DNA of 64,000 nt from Bosea vaviloviae (GTDB lineage Bacteria; Pseudomonadota; Alphaproteobacteria; Rhizobiales; Beijerinckiaceae), in NCBI RefSeq assembly GCF_001741865.1, contig NZ_CP017147.1, forward strand, positions 3,525,001 through 3,589,000. Direction: 5' to 3'. The translations under genes and the position numbers were made by a program. The notes under the pieces are model-generated. The model ran no database searches. It saw only the letters and a list, made by a program, of their open reading frames with translations, and had not been told where the DNA came from. Positions 15,246-23,489 of the stretch are shown here, piece by piece (within the stretch, counting starts at the first letter, position 1; each line of letters begins with the position of its first letter).

Positions 15246-16811
15246 TCAAATTCTGGCGCCGCCGATCTCTGCCGCCATCTTCTCGGCGATCATCACCGTG
15301 CTGAGATGCGTGTTGGCGCGCACCACCTCCGGCATGATCGAGGCGTCGATCACCCTCAGGCCCGTGCAGCCGATCACGCGGCAATGCGGATCGACGACGC
15401 TGCGGGAATCATCCGCTGCGCCCATCCGGCAGGTGCCGCTGGCGTGCTGCGCGTCCGAGCATTCCTCGAACAGCCAGGCGTCGAGCTCTGCCGCATCGAA
15501 TGGCTGCTCGATCGAGCGTCCAGACAGCCCGTATTCGACGCGCGAGGCGATCGCCTTCACCGCCTCCGTCGCGGCCAGCGCCTCGGCCCGGCGCACGCCG
15601 TCGCGCATGCGGATGAGGTCGCGCTCGTCGGACAGCATGCGCTCATCCACTTGCGGGTCGATGCCCGGATCCGTCGTGGTGATGCGGACGCGGCCCTGGC
15701 TGAAGGCCTGGTAGACGGAGACGGCGAGCCGCCCGAGCGTGAGGTCGCCGCCGCCGAAGGAGGCGAGGTTGCCGGCGATCACGATCATGTCGTTCTCGCC
15801 CGCGCCGCCGAGGCCCGAGCCGTAGCGCAGGCAGCAATTGGTGTGGCGGTGCATCGGCGTGTCGACCATCGCGGTCTCCCTGAGGCGCAGGAACAGCGGT
15901 AGGATCGGGTGGTCGAGCAGGTTCTCGCCGACCGGCAGATCGGCGATGACGGGGATGCCGAGCGAAGCCGAGAGTGCGGCCGGCCCGATGCCGGAGCGCT
16001 GCAGGATGGCGGGCGAATGGATCGCCCCCGCACAGAGAATGACCTCGCGGGTGGCGCGCGGCGAGAAGCTCTCGCCGTTGAGGCGGACCTCGACGCCGCT
16101 GACATGCGGGCGATTGCCCTCGACCTTGAGCCGGGAGACCAGGGCGTTGCCGATGATGGTCAGGTTGGCGCGCCCGCGCGCCGGCTCCAGATAGCCGTCA
16201 TTGGTCGAGACGCGGATGCCGTTGCTGCTGTTGATCGCATAGGGAGAGGCGCCCGTGCCTTCCGGCGCGTTGTGGTCCTCGCACCAGCCATAGCCGAGAG
16301 CCAGCGAAGCCTCCTTCAGCGCGCGGTCGACCCGCCCCCATTGCGCCTCGGGCGCGCGATAGACCGGGATCGGCCCGCTATCGCCATGCCAGGGCGCATC
16401 GCCGAAATTCACATCGGTTTCGAGCCGGTTGAAGGAGGGCAGGACATCGGCCCAGCCCCAACTGGTGCAGCCTTGCGCCGCCCAGCGCTCGAAATCATCC
16501 GGCACGCCGCGAATCGCGATCTGCCCATTGATGGTCGATGAGCCGCCGACAGCCCGCCCGCGCCAGAGCAGCTTGGGTTCCTGCCGCTCCGTCCGGCGCG
16601 CCATCAGTTGCGGCCAGCGATAATCGTCGTCGGCGATCGCCCGCATCGGATTGGGGATGCGGATATGCTCCGGCGTCTCCGCCGTGCGGAAATCGCGCCC
16701 CGCTTCGAGCAGCAGCACGCGGACCGCCGGATTCTCGCTCAACCGCGCGGCCATGACCGCGCCGGCCGAGCCCGCACCGATGATGATGTAGTCGTAGTCG
16801 CTCTCGATCAT
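15246..16811 (-). CDS. GMC-family FAD-dependent oxidoreductase (choline/alcohol dehydrogenase type)
   Basis: 521 aa. The FAD-binding Rossmann motif DYIIIGAGSAGAVMAARL lies at the N-terminus, followed by VLLLEAG and the GMC signature GRAVGGSSTINGQIAIRG. The C-terminus has HASGTCRMG, where the first His is the usual catalytic base, and LRVIDASIMPEVVRANTHL. Members oxidise primary or secondary alcohols to aldehydes or ketones and pass electrons to quinone or oxygen. There is no signal peptide, so it is cytoplasmic or peripheral. The ATG at 16811 has GGAG eight bases upstream. It heads the operon with the kinase, acyl-CoA dehydrogenase and GbsR-type regulator. The alcohol substrate is unknown. 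Confidence 0.9.
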   Translation of the reverse strand: MIESDYDYIIIGAGSAGAVMAARLSENPAVRVLLLEAGRDFRTAETPEHIRIPNPMRAIADDDYRWPQLMARRTERQEPKLLWRGRAVGGSSTINGQIAIRGVPDDFERWAAQGCTSWGWADVLPSFNRLETDVNFGDAPWHGDSGPIPVYRAPEAQWGRVDRALKEASLALGYGWCEDHNAPEGTGASPYAINSSNGIRVSTNDGYLEPARGRANLTIIGNALVSRLKVEGNRPHVSGVEVRLNGESFSPRATREVILCAGAIHSPAILQRSGIGPAALSASLGIPVIADLPVGENLLDHPILPLFLRLRETAMVDTPMHRHTNCCLRYGSGLGGAGENDMIVIAGNLASFGGGDLTLGRLAVSVYQAFSQGRVRITTTDPGIDPQVDERMLSDERDLIRMRDGVRRAEALAATEAVKAIASRVEYGLSGRSIEQPFDAAELDAWLFEECSDAQHASGTCRMGAADDSRSVVDPHCRVIGCTGLRVIDASIMPEVVRANTHLSTVMIAEKMAAEIGGARI

Positions 16812-16850
16812 GGAGACTCCGCGAAGGACGCGTCGCGGAGGATAGAGCAT

Positions 16851-16935
16851 TGTCGAGCGAAGTGGACACCGGTTCTCCCGCGCAAACGCGAAGCGTTTGC
16901 GCGGGGAAAATGCGATAAAACAAAGAGCTAGAGAA
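16851..16935. repeat. Dispersed repeat, family D (copy 2) with an inserted hairpin
   Basis: The frame of family D (GAGCGAAGTGGACACCGGTT ... AAACAAAGAGCTAGAG) is interrupted by a perfect 13-bp hairpin at 16877-16905 (CCCGCGCAAACGC, loop GAA, GCGTTTGCGCGGG). It lies upstream of the GMC gene and downstream of the chemoreceptor gene. Confidence 0.65.
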
Positions 16936-16972
16936 TTTCCGCGATTCGGAGGAACGCGGACATTGTCTAGCC

Positions 16973-18400
16973 TCAGGCCGCACGCAGGTTCGACAGGAAA
17001 TGCGTGACGAGGTCGCTGATCATCCCGGCCGAGGCCTCGACCTGGACGGCGGCGCTGTCGAGCTCGATCGACATCTTGGTGACGTCGCCGATCGACATCC
17101 GCGCGGCCTGGGCCGAGAGCAGGCCTTCCTCCGTCCTGGTGGCGGCTTCCTGCGTGTTGACGGCCATCTCGTTCGTGGCGGCCGATTGCTGCTGGACCGT
17201 CTGGGCGATCGAGGCAGACGATTCCTCCAGCCGGGCGATGGTCAGGCTGATCGAGTTCACATGGCTGACGCAGGATTCGGTCGCTGACTGCACTTGCGCG
17301 ATCTGCGTCGAGATCTCGGCGGTGGCGCTGGCGGTCTGGTGCGCCAGCGATTTGACCTCGCCGGCGACGACCGCGAAGCCCTTGCCGGCCTCGCCGGCGC
17401 GCGCCGCCTCGATGGTGGCGTTCAAGGCGAGCAGGTTGGTCTTGGTCGCGATCTGCTGGATCAGGGTCACGATCGAGCCGATGCGACCGGCAGCCTCCGC
17501 CAGCACGGCGATCGACGCGGTAACCTCGCGCGTATCGGCGACGGCCTGGCCGGTGATCGAGAAGCTCTGCTGCGCCTCGCTGCTGACATGGTCGAGCGCC
17601 TGCACCAGATCATTCGTCGCCGTGACCGTGCTGGTGATGCGCTGGGTGCAGTCGCGCGCCGCATCCTCCGCAAGCGTGGCTTCCCGGTCCGCCTGGCCGC
17701 TGCGGTAATGGCTGGTCGCGGCGTAGTTCCTCAAGGTGGTGGCGGCCGTCTTCAGGCTCTCCGACAGCTGGACGATGTTGTTCTGGAAGGACGAGGCGGC
17801 CAGATGGAGCTGGTTCTCGCGCTGCGTCAGGTTGATGCGGCTCGCCCGTTGATGACAGGAGGTCGCGGCGATGGCGTCGCAGAGGATCAGCCGGGTCAGG
17901 GCAGCGCATTCCTCGATCGCCTTGCGGCTGCTGAAGCGCCGGCGGCGACCGATTTCCTTGAAGAGCGGATCGATCAATCGCAGCGTCGTACCCAGCCGCG
18001 TGCGGATGCCCAGGGCGTCGCCGAACTCGGTCAGGGCCGCCTTGTTCAGGGAGGCGACGTAATCCTCGCCGAATTCGCCGCCGAACAAGGTCTTGAGATG
18101 CTGTTCCTCGGCCTGGACGACCGCCTGGCGGTGCTCGGCGACATGGGGCTTCATATCGGCGACCGAGCGCTCGAGATGGTCGCAATAGGCGTGGCAGGCA
18201 TCGCCGGCCTTGGCAGAGAGTGTCGGCAGCAGGGAGCGGGCGATCACACGGGCCTGGTCGTCGACGCCGGATGCAAGCAGGAGACGCTCGACGGCTGTGC
18301 CGGTGATGGCGACAGGCTTCACTCCCGATGAATCGGTTTTCGGATTACGGTCCAAGGAATGCTGCAGCCTGAAAGTTTGACCCCGCTCAGACAATCCCAT
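16973..18400 (-). CDS. Soluble methyl-accepting chemotaxis protein with a protoglobin-like sensor domain
   Basis: 475 aa with no transmembrane segment. The C-terminal half is a clear MCP signalling hairpin: the tip [20 protein letters not shown] and [19 protein letters not shown] at about residues 312-360, flanked by long Ala, Ser and Thr-rich coiled coils. The N-terminal about 190 residues resemble the globin-coupled sensors of this order ([20 protein letters not shown], then ALGIRTRLG). The position where those sensors carry the heme-binding His appears to be Glu-Phe ([10 protein letters not shown]). It may therefore be a heme-free or altered sensor; that is an alignment by eye. It is a single gene. 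The ATG at 18400 follows a TTG at 18403; no ribosome site stands out. Confidence 0.88.
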   Translation of the reverse strand: MGLSERGQTFRLQHSLDRNPKTDSSGVKPVAITGTAVERLLLASGVDDQARVIARSLLPTLSAKAGDACHAYCDHLERSVADMKPHVAEHRQAVVQAEEQHLKTLFGGEFGEDYVASLNKAALTEFGDALGIRTRLGTTLRLIDPLFKEIGRRRRFSSRKAIEECAALTRLILCDAIAATSCHQRASRINLTQRENQLHLAASSFQNNIVQLSESLKTAATTLRNYAATSHYRSGQADREATLAEDAARDCTQRITSTVTATNDLVQALDHVSSEAQQSFSITGQAVADTREVTASIAVLAEAAGRIGSIVTLIQQIATKTNLLALNATIEAARAGEAGKGFAVVAGEVKSLAHQTASATAEISTQIAQVQSATESCVSHVNSISLTIARLEESSASIAQTVQQQSAATNEMAVNTQEAATRTEEGLLSAQAARMSIGDVTKMSIELDSAAVQVEASAGMISDLVTHFLSNLRAA

Positions 18401-18501
18401 CAAAGTCTTAATGAATCCCGGAACTTGCCTGCACGTATTTTAAGCTGCGTCGTGCCTATGAATGAACCTGTGGCCCTGGGCGGGAACTCCATCTGACGCA
18501 A

Positions 18502-18550
18502 GAGCAGGATGCGAAAAGTGGGTGCCGGTTTTTCGCATTGATCCGGCTCT
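18502..18550. repeat. Palindromic repeat, family E
   Basis: An imperfect hairpin starts AGAGCAGGATGCGAAAAGTG and ends in CGCATTGATCCGGCTCT, with the GAAAA / TTTTC core shared with family C. It overlaps the 3' end of the LysR gene (which ends at 18549) by two bases and separates it from the chemoreceptor gene. Confidence 0.6.
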
Positions 18551-19475
18551 AGGACCGCGGCGTCTCGATCCCCGGAATGCCGCCGATCTCGTGGGCGAGG
18601 AAGTCGACCAGCAGCCGGACCCGGGCGATGCCGGCGCGCTCGGGAACGATCAGCAGGCTCAGCGGCACGAAAGGCAGCGTATAGTCGGGCAGGATCGCCT
18701 CGAGCCGGCCGGCCGCCAGGAGATCGCCGACCAGCCATTGATGGGTCGGGCCGATGCCGCGCCCGGCGGCCAGGGCCTCGCGCGCGGCAAGCCCGTGGTC
18801 GACCCGGAAACGCCCACTGAGGGGCACGACATGGCGCGCGCCGTCCGGCCCTTGCAGGGTCAGCGTGTCGCTGCCCGCCACATTCGACATCCGGATGCCT
18901 TCATGGCCGGAGAGATCCCGCGGGGTCGTCGGCCGCCCGCGCGCCGCCAGGTAATCCGGCGCCGCCACCAGCAGGCGCCGGCATTGGCCGAGAACCCTGA
19001 GCTTCATCGAGCTGTCGCTGAGCGGGCCCAGGCGCAGCGCGATATCGACGCCTTCCCGGACAAGGTCGACGCGTTCGTCGGTGAGGCTGAGATCGACCCC
19101 GATCTCGGGATAACGATCCTGGAACGCGAAGATCAGTCGGCTGGCGTGCAGGACCCCGAACGCCGCGGTGCAGGAGATCCGGATCGTGCCGACCGGTGCG
19201 CCGCGCGTGCCCCGCGCCTCGTCGCCGGCCTGCTCGACCAGGCGCAGGATCTGGATGCAGTCGGCATAGTAGCGGCCGCCTTCATCGGTCATCGTAACGC
19301 GCCGGGTGGTCCGGCTGAGCAGCGGCACGCCGACGGCCTCTTCGAGCTCGCGCAGATGCCGGGTGATCGTCGACTGCCCGACCCCGAGCTCGCGCGCGAC
19401 CGCCGACAGGCTGCCGCGCTCGGCGACGCGGACGAAGCTGCGCATGCGTTCGAGCGTGACGTCAGATCTATCCAT
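18549..19475 (-). CDS. LysR-family transcriptional regulator
   Basis: 308 aa from the ATG at 19475. The helix-turn-helix is at residues about 15-45 (FVRVAERGSLSAVARELGVGQSTITRHLRELEE), then the family hinge and a periplasmic-binding-like effector domain (VGTIRISCTAAFGVLHASRLI). It belongs to the large AaeR/DmlR-like branch in overall pattern. It is divergent from the NAD(P)H-quinone oxidoreductase at 19569, which it probably controls, perhaps in response to quinones or electrophiles. A short palindrome lies between them. An earlier in-frame start at 19520 would overlap that regulatory DNA and is less likely. Confidence 0.88.
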   Translation of the reverse strand: MDRSDVTLERMRSFVRVAERGSLSAVARELGVGQSTITRHLRELEEAVGVPLLSRTTRRVTMTDEGGRYYADCIQILRLVEQAGDEARGTRGAPVGTIRISCTAAFGVLHASRLIFAFQDRYPEIGVDLSLTDERVDLVREGVDIALRLGPLSDSSMKLRVLGQCRRLLVAAPDYLAARGRPTTPRDLSGHEGIRMSNVAGSDTLTLQGPDGARHVVPLSGRFRVDHGLAAREALAAGRGIGPTHQWLVGDLLAAGRLEAILPDYTLPFVPLSLLIVPERAGIARVRLLVDFLAHEIGGIPGIETPRS

Positions 19476-19497
19476 AATCCGGCATAATCTTATGCAT
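19473..19497. promoter_or_regulatory. Candidate LysR binding site
   Basis: GCATAA (19482-19487) and TTATGC (19490-19495) are inverted around a 2-base centre, next to a repeated ATAATC (19475-19480, 19484-19489). It lies directly upstream of the LysR ATG and about 75 bases before the divergent oxidoreductase. Confidence 0.35.
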
Positions 19498-19568
19498 TGC
19501 CAACATCTAACGGAACGCATGGGCTCTGGCTACTTGAATGCCAATCAACCCACCGGGATCGCTGAACC

Positions 19569-20366
19569 ATGAAAATCCTGTTTGTCTTCGCCCATCCAGA
19601 GCCGCGTTCGCTCAACGGCGCGTTGCGCGACGTCGCCATCGAGGAGCTTAAGGCCCAGGGCCATGAGGTGCGGATTTCAGACCTTTACGCCGACGGCTGG
19701 AAATCCGAGGTAGACCGTGCCGACTTCCCCTCGCTGGCGCCGGACGGACGGTTCATACCGGTCGCGGCGTCCAAAAAGGCCTTCGACACCAACACGTTGA
19801 CTGACGATGTCAAAGCCGAAATCGAGAAGCTCCTGTGGGCCGATACCTTGATCCTCCAATTTCCCCTTTGGTGGTTCGCCATGCCGGCGATCCTCAAGGG
19901 CTGGGTCGACCGGGTGTTCGCCTACGGCTTTGCCTATGGCGTCGGCGAGCACAGCGATCAGCGATGGGGTGACCGCTACGGCGAGGGAACCCTCGCGGGG
20001 AAACGCGCAATGTTGGTCGTGACCGCCGGCGGTTGGGAGGAGCATTACGCCCCCCGCGGGATCAACGGGCCGATCGACGATCTGCTGTTCCCGATCAATC
20101 ACGGGATCCTCTATTATCCGGGGTACGACGTGCTCCCGCCGTTCGTGGCCTACAGAGTCGATCGTTTCGATGAGGCCGGCTTCGAGCCCGTTGCCGAGCG
20201 CCTGCGCGAGAGGATGCGGACACTCGCGACCACCCCAACCATCCGCTATCGGCCGCAGAATGGCGGCGACTATCTGGTCCCGAGCATGCAGCTGCGCCCC
20301 GAGCTGAGCGAGCCGGATGCGACGGGCTTCGCGCTGCATCTGAATGGCGCGGGCGCAGCTGGCTAA
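19569..20366 (+). CDS. NAD(P)H-dependent oxidoreductase, flavodoxin-like fold (NQO1/MdaB type)
   Basis: 265 aa. MKILFVFAHPEPRSLNGAL at the N-terminus is the FMN/FAD phosphate-binding entry of this family, and LILQFPLWWFAMPAILKGWVDRVF is its hallmark central motif. RAMLVVTAGGWEEHYAPRGING continues the fold. Such enzymes reduce quinones by two electrons and protect against redox cycling. The divergent LysR gene suggests inducible expression. The stop codon is followed one base later by a family C repeat and then a strong hairpin. The exact acceptor is not predictable. Confidence 0.9.
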   Translation: MKILFVFAHPEPRSLNGALRDVAIEELKAQGHEVRISDLYADGWKSEVDRADFPSLAPDGRFIPVAASKKAFDTNTLTDDVKAEIEKLLWADTLILQFPLWWFAMPAILKGWVDRVFAYGFAYGVGEHSDQRWGDRYGEGTLAGKRAMLVVTAGGWEEHYAPRGINGPIDDLLFPINHGILYYPGYDVLPPFVAYRVDRFDEAGFEPVAERLRERMRTLATTPTIRYRPQNGGDYLVPSMQLRPELSEPDATGFALHLNGAGAAG

Positions 20367-20367
20367 A

Positions 20368-20413
20368 GCATCGGCCCGAAAAGTGTGAACCGGTTTTCGG
20401 GACAAGCCGATGC
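20368..20413. repeat. Palindromic repeat, family C (copy 1)
   Basis: Outer arms GCATCGGC / GCCGATGC and inner arms CCGAAAA / TTTTCGG form a hairpin. Three more copies stand in tandem at 23099-23262. As at that site, this copy is followed by a hairpin containing GCATCAGACC / GGTCTGATGC. Confidence 0.85.
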
Positions 20414-20472
20414 AAAATCAAAACCCTCCAGCATCAGACCGAACGCGATATTCGGTCTGATGCTGGAGGGTT
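20408..20472 (-). terminator. Intrinsic terminator for lysC (minus strand)
   Basis: Perfect 22-bp arms (20422-20443 and 20451-20472; AACCCTCCAGCATCAGACCG paired with its complement) enclose a 7-base loop. Read on the minus strand, the hairpin is followed by TTTTGATTTT, as expected for a Rho-independent terminator of lysC, which ends at 20504. It may also slow plus-strand transcription from the oxidoreductase. Confidence 0.65.
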
Positions 20473-20503
20473 GCTTGTACCGGCGCCGTGAAGGCCCGCA
20501 GGC

Positions 20504-21742
20504 CTACGCGGCATCGAGCCCGTAGAGTGAGTGCAGCGTGCGCACCGCAAGCTCGGTATAGGCGGCGTCGATCAGCACCGAGAACTTGATCTCGGAGGTC
20601 GTGATCGCGCGGATGTTGATGCCCTTCTCGGCCAGGGCCCGGAAGGCGCGCGCGGCGACGCCGGCATGGCTGCGCATGCCGACGCCGATCGCCGAGATCT
20701 TGACCACATCGGTCGCGCCTTGCAGCGACTGATAGGCGATGTCGGCGTGCCGGCTTTCCAGCAGCGTCTTCGCCCGCTCGTAATCGGCGGTCGGCACGGT
20801 GAAGGTGATGTCGGTCGTCGCCTGATCGTCGGAGACGACCTGGATGATCATGTCGACATTGATGTTGGCATCGGCGAGCGGGCCGAAGATCGCCGCCGCC
20901 ACGCCGGGCTTGTCGGCGACGCGCCGGAGCGTGAGCTGGGCTTCGTCGCGCGAAAACGCGATGCCGGTGACGATCTGCTGTTCCACGATGTCGTCCTCGT
21001 CGCAGATAAGAGTACCAGATTTCGGATTGTCGGGGTCGTCAAATGAGGAGCGCACATAGGTCGGCACGCGCTGGACCATGGCGATCTCGACCGAGCGCAC
21101 CTGCAGCACTTTGGAGCCGAGCGAGGCCATCTCCAGCATCTCCTCGAAGGAGACCTTGTCCATGCGCCGGGCCTTGGGCACGACGCGCGGATCGGTGGTG
21201 TAGACGCCGTCGACATCGGTGTAGATGTCGCAGCGATCGGCCTTCAGCCCGGCCGCGAGCGCAACCGCGCTGGTGTCGGAGCCGCCGCGTCCCAGCGTGA
21301 CGATACGGTTGCTCAAGGCGTGCACGCCCTGGAAGCCGGAGCAGACCGCGATCTCGCGATTGCGGTCGAAGCCGGCGAGGATGCCGGCGGGCTCGACCGC
21401 CTCGATCCGCGAGGAGCCATGCGCGTCCGAGCCGTAGATCGGAATCTGCCAGCCCTGCCAGGAGCGGGCGGGCAGGCCGAGCTCCTGCAGCACCATCGCC
21501 ATCAGGCCCGAGGTCACCTGCTCGCCCGAGGCGACGACGACATCGTACTCAGCCTGATCGTAGAGCGCCGAGGCTTCCTTGCTCCAGCCGACCAATTCGT
21601 TGGTCTTGCCGGACATCGCCGAGACCACGACCGCGACCTGATGGCCGGCGTCGAACTCGCGTTTCACATGGCGGGCGGCGTTCTTGATGCGCTCGACAGT
21701 GGCGACGGAGGTTCCGCCGAATTTCATCACCAGACGGGCCAT
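20504..21742 (-). CDS. lysC: Aspartate kinase
   Basis: 412 aa, standard for the single-function enzyme. MARLVMKFGGTSVATVERI is the kinase N-terminus; LGRGGSDTSAVALAAGLKAD and DIYTDVDGVYTTDPR line the aspartate and ATP sites. Two ACT domains follow at about residues 265-410 (VTGIAFSRDEAQLTLRRVAD; KISAIGVGMRSHAGVAARAF), the seat of lysine and threonine feedback. It makes aspartyl phosphate, the first step to lysine, threonine, methionine and diaminopimelate. It is divergent from ubiG, a pairing I recall as common in alphaproteobacteria. A strong terminator hairpin lies downstream. Confidence 0.97.
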   Translation of the reverse strand: MARLVMKFGGTSVATVERIKNAARHVKREFDAGHQVAVVVSAMSGKTNELVGWSKEASALYDQAEYDVVVASGEQVTSGLMAMVLQELGLPARSWQGWQIPIYGSDAHGSSRIEAVEPAGILAGFDRNREIAVCSGFQGVHALSNRIVTLGRGGSDTSAVALAAGLKADRCDIYTDVDGVYTTDPRVVPKARRMDKVSFEEMLEMASLGSKVLQVRSVEIAMVQRVPTYVRSSFDDPDNPKSGTLICDEDDIVEQQIVTGIAFSRDEAQLTLRRVADKPGVAAAIFGPLADANINVDMIIQVVSDDQATTDITFTVPTADYERAKTLLESRHADIAYQSLQGATDVVKISAIGVGMRSHAGVAARAFRALAEKGINIRAITTSEIKFSVLIDAAYTELAVRTLHSLYGLDAA

Positions 21743-21894
21743 GGCGGTCCAGAGGCTCTCAAATCAACAGTCCCGGACGAGCCGGGACGAAAGGTCACCC
21801 TCGCGCCCTACGCGAGGCCGGTGTAGATGACGGGCGGCGGCCGGACTGTCAATGCGATGCGGGTCAGCTTCTGATTAGAGGAAGGAACAAGGCC

Positions 21895-22650
21895 ATGGCG
21901 GCGACGGCTCAGCGCGACGGCTCGACGATCGACCCTGCCGAGGTCGCGCGTTTCGAGGCCATCGCCAAGACCTGGTGGGATCCGAAAGGCCCCATGGCGG
22001 TGCTGCACAAGTTCAATCCGGTGCGATTGGGCTTCGTTCGCGACCTGGCCTGTGCGCAGTTCTCGCGTGATCCCAAGACGCTGACGGCGCTGGACGGCCT
22101 GACCCTGGTCGATATCGGCTGCGGCGGCGGCGTGCTCTCCGAGCCCCTGGCGCGGCTGGGCGCACAAGTGACCGGGCTCGATCCGGCGCCGACCAACATC
22201 ACCGTGGCGCGCGCCCATGCCGGGAAGAGCGGGCTGGCGATCGACTATCGCCAGGAGACGATTGAGGCGCTGGTTGCGCAGGGCCGAACCTTCGACATCG
22301 TGCTGGCGATGGAGGTCGTCGAGCATGTCGCCGATGTCGATGCTTTTGTGGCGGCCTGCTGCCAGGCGGTGAAACCCGGCGGCCTCCTGGTGATGGCGAC
22401 GCTGAACCGCACGCTCAAATCCTACGCGCTCGCCATCGTCGGTGCGGAATATGTGCTGCGCTGGCTGCCGCGCGGCACGCATGACTGGAACAAGTTCGTG
22501 ACGCCCGACGAGCTTGGCGCGGCGATCGAGGCCGGTGGGCTCGATCTCGGCGAGAGCACTGGCGTGGTCTACAACCCGCTCGCCGACCGCTGGTCGGCCG
22601 CGCGCGACACCGACGTCAACTACATGCTGGCGGCCTACAAACCGGCCTGA
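21895..22650 (+). CDS. ubiG: Ubiquinone biosynthesis O-methyltransferase
   Basis: 251 aa. FEAIAKTWWDPKGPMAVLHKFNPVR is the UbiG-specific N-terminus, and LVDIGCGGGVLSEPLARLG is the SAM-binding glycine motif. LAMEVVEHVADV and GTHDWNKFVTPDEL are further UbiG signatures. It performs both O-methylations of the ubiquinone pathway at the membrane face. A GAGGAAGGAA ribosome site precedes the ATG. It is divergent from lysC and convergent with the small membrane-protein gene. Confidence 0.96.
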   Translation: MAATAQRDGSTIDPAEVARFEAIAKTWWDPKGPMAVLHKFNPVRLGFVRDLACAQFSRDPKTLTALDGLTLVDIGCGGGVLSEPLARLGAQVTGLDPAPTNITVARAHAGKSGLAIDYRQETIEALVAQGRTFDIVLAMEVVEHVADVDAFVAACCQAVKPGGLLVMATLNRTLKSYALAIVGAEYVLRWLPRGTHDWNKFVTPDELGAAIEAGGLDLGESTGVVYNPLADRWSAARDTDVNYMLAAYKPA

Positions 22651-22677
22651 CGGGTTTCCCGGGACCTACTGCCTGTC

Positions 22678-22736
22678 CTCGGAACCACTGCGTCGTCCCG
22701 GGGGCGGCTTGTCCGGAATGACGGTCTGGTTCCGAG
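22678..22736. repeat. Inverted repeat containing a short family B element
   Basis: CTCGGAACCA (22678-22687) pairs with TGGTTCCGAG (22727-22736). Inside lies a small family B palindrome at 22691-22723 (CGTCGTCCCGG ... CCGGAATGACG). It sits between the convergent ends of ubiG and the small membrane gene, where it could terminate transcription from both sides. Confidence 0.6.
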
Positions 22737-22751
22737 GCAAGGTAGAAAACA

Positions 22752-23060
22752 TTACATCCAGCGGCGTAGCACGCCGCCGATCAGCAGCAGCGCCATGCCC
22801 GCGCAGGTGGAGACGATGGCGGCCGTGGCCTGCGGGCTGGTGCCGATCGCATAGCCCAGGCGCTTCCAGACCAGCGCGCCGATGAAGGCGCCGATGAGCA
22901 GGATCACCGCGTTGAAGAAAACGCCGAAGCCGCCATCGCCGAGAATGGCGTCGGCGATCCAGGCCAGCGCGAAGGCCGCAGTGACGATGATGGCGATCAG
23001 GACGAGCATTTGCGGCATCGCCATATCGGGCAGGCCGAGCATCAGAGAATAAGCGCGCAT
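22752..23060 (-). CDS. Small three-helix membrane protein of unknown function
   Basis: 102 aa. Three hydrophobic helices are evident, at about residues 16-38 (MLVLIAIIVTAAFALAWIAD), 46-66 (VFFNAVILLIGAFIGALVW) and 77-99 (AAIVSTCAGMALLLIGGVL), ending in a basic RRWM tail. The size and glycine-rich helices recall the small transglycosylase-associated (GlsB/YeaQ) type proteins, but the match is loose and I do not assign a name. The start at 23060 is chosen because it gives the longest reasonable N-terminus; internal Met codons would also work. It is convergent with ubiG. Confidence 0.6.
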   Translation of the reverse strand: MRAYSLMLGLPDMAMPQMLVLIAIIVTAAFALAWIADAILGDGGFGVFFNAVILLIGAFIGALVWKRLGYAIGTSPQATAAIVSTCAGMALLLIGGVLRRWM

Positions 23061-23098
23061 CGCGGGGGGAATCCTGTCGGCAGGCGGCAGATGCTAGA

Positions 23099-23262
23099 GC
23101 ATCGGCCCGAAAAGTGGGAACCGGTTTTCGGACCAAGCCGATGCAAGATCAAAGCGAGCATCGGCCCGAAAAGTGGGAACCGGTTTTCGGAACAAGCCGA
23201 TGCAAGATCAAAACAAGCATCGGCCCGAAAAGTGGGAACCGGTTTTCGGAACAAGCCGATGC
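23099..23262. repeat. Three tandem family C repeats (59-60 bp period)
   Basis: Copies at 23099-23144, 23158-23203 and 23218-23262 are almost identical 45-46 bp hairpins (GCATCGGCCCGAAAAGTGGG ... AAGCCGATGC) separated by similar 13-14 base linkers. The spacing is constant, so the unit was amplified in tandem. Not a CRISPR: the linkers are near-identical and there are only three units. Confidence 0.9.
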
Positions 23263-23273
23263 CAAATCAAAGC

Positions 23274-23318
23274 GCTACCGCATCAGACCGCATATCGTAT
23301 TTGGTCTGATGCGGTAGC
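23274..23318. repeat. Hairpin element following the family C array
   Basis: Perfect 16-bp arms GCTACCGCATCAGACC (23274-23289) and its complement (23303-23318) enclose a 13-base loop containing ATATCG. The related hairpin at 20422-20472 shares the GCATCAGACC arm and a GATAT-type loop and also follows a family C copy, so the two parts move or are kept together. Confidence 0.8.
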
Positions 23319-23370
23319 ATGCGGCAAGCGGAGGGCGCCGGTGAAAATGCGGTTCGTTTTTGCGCTGCAG

Positions 23371-23376
23371 TATAAT
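23371..23376 (+). promoter_or_regulatory. Candidate -10 element for ccr
   Basis: TATAAT is a perfect -10 match about 114 bases before the ccr start, in DNA that is otherwise GC-rich. No convincing -35 is seen at 16-18 bases, so an activator may be needed. Start site would be near 23383. Confidence 0.4.
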
Positions 23377-23489
23377 TCCTTAGGGGGATGGCGCAGCGCA
23401 GCATGACGCGGCATCATCACCTGCCTAGCCATAGGGAGCAGTCGAGCGCGCGCGATAAGCCGCCGGCGAACAAGAACAGGGAGACGACG

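Noticed and set aside
23099..23262. Possible CRISPR array
   Set aside because: Only three units, linkers are near-identical, repeats fold on themselves and no cas genes are near.
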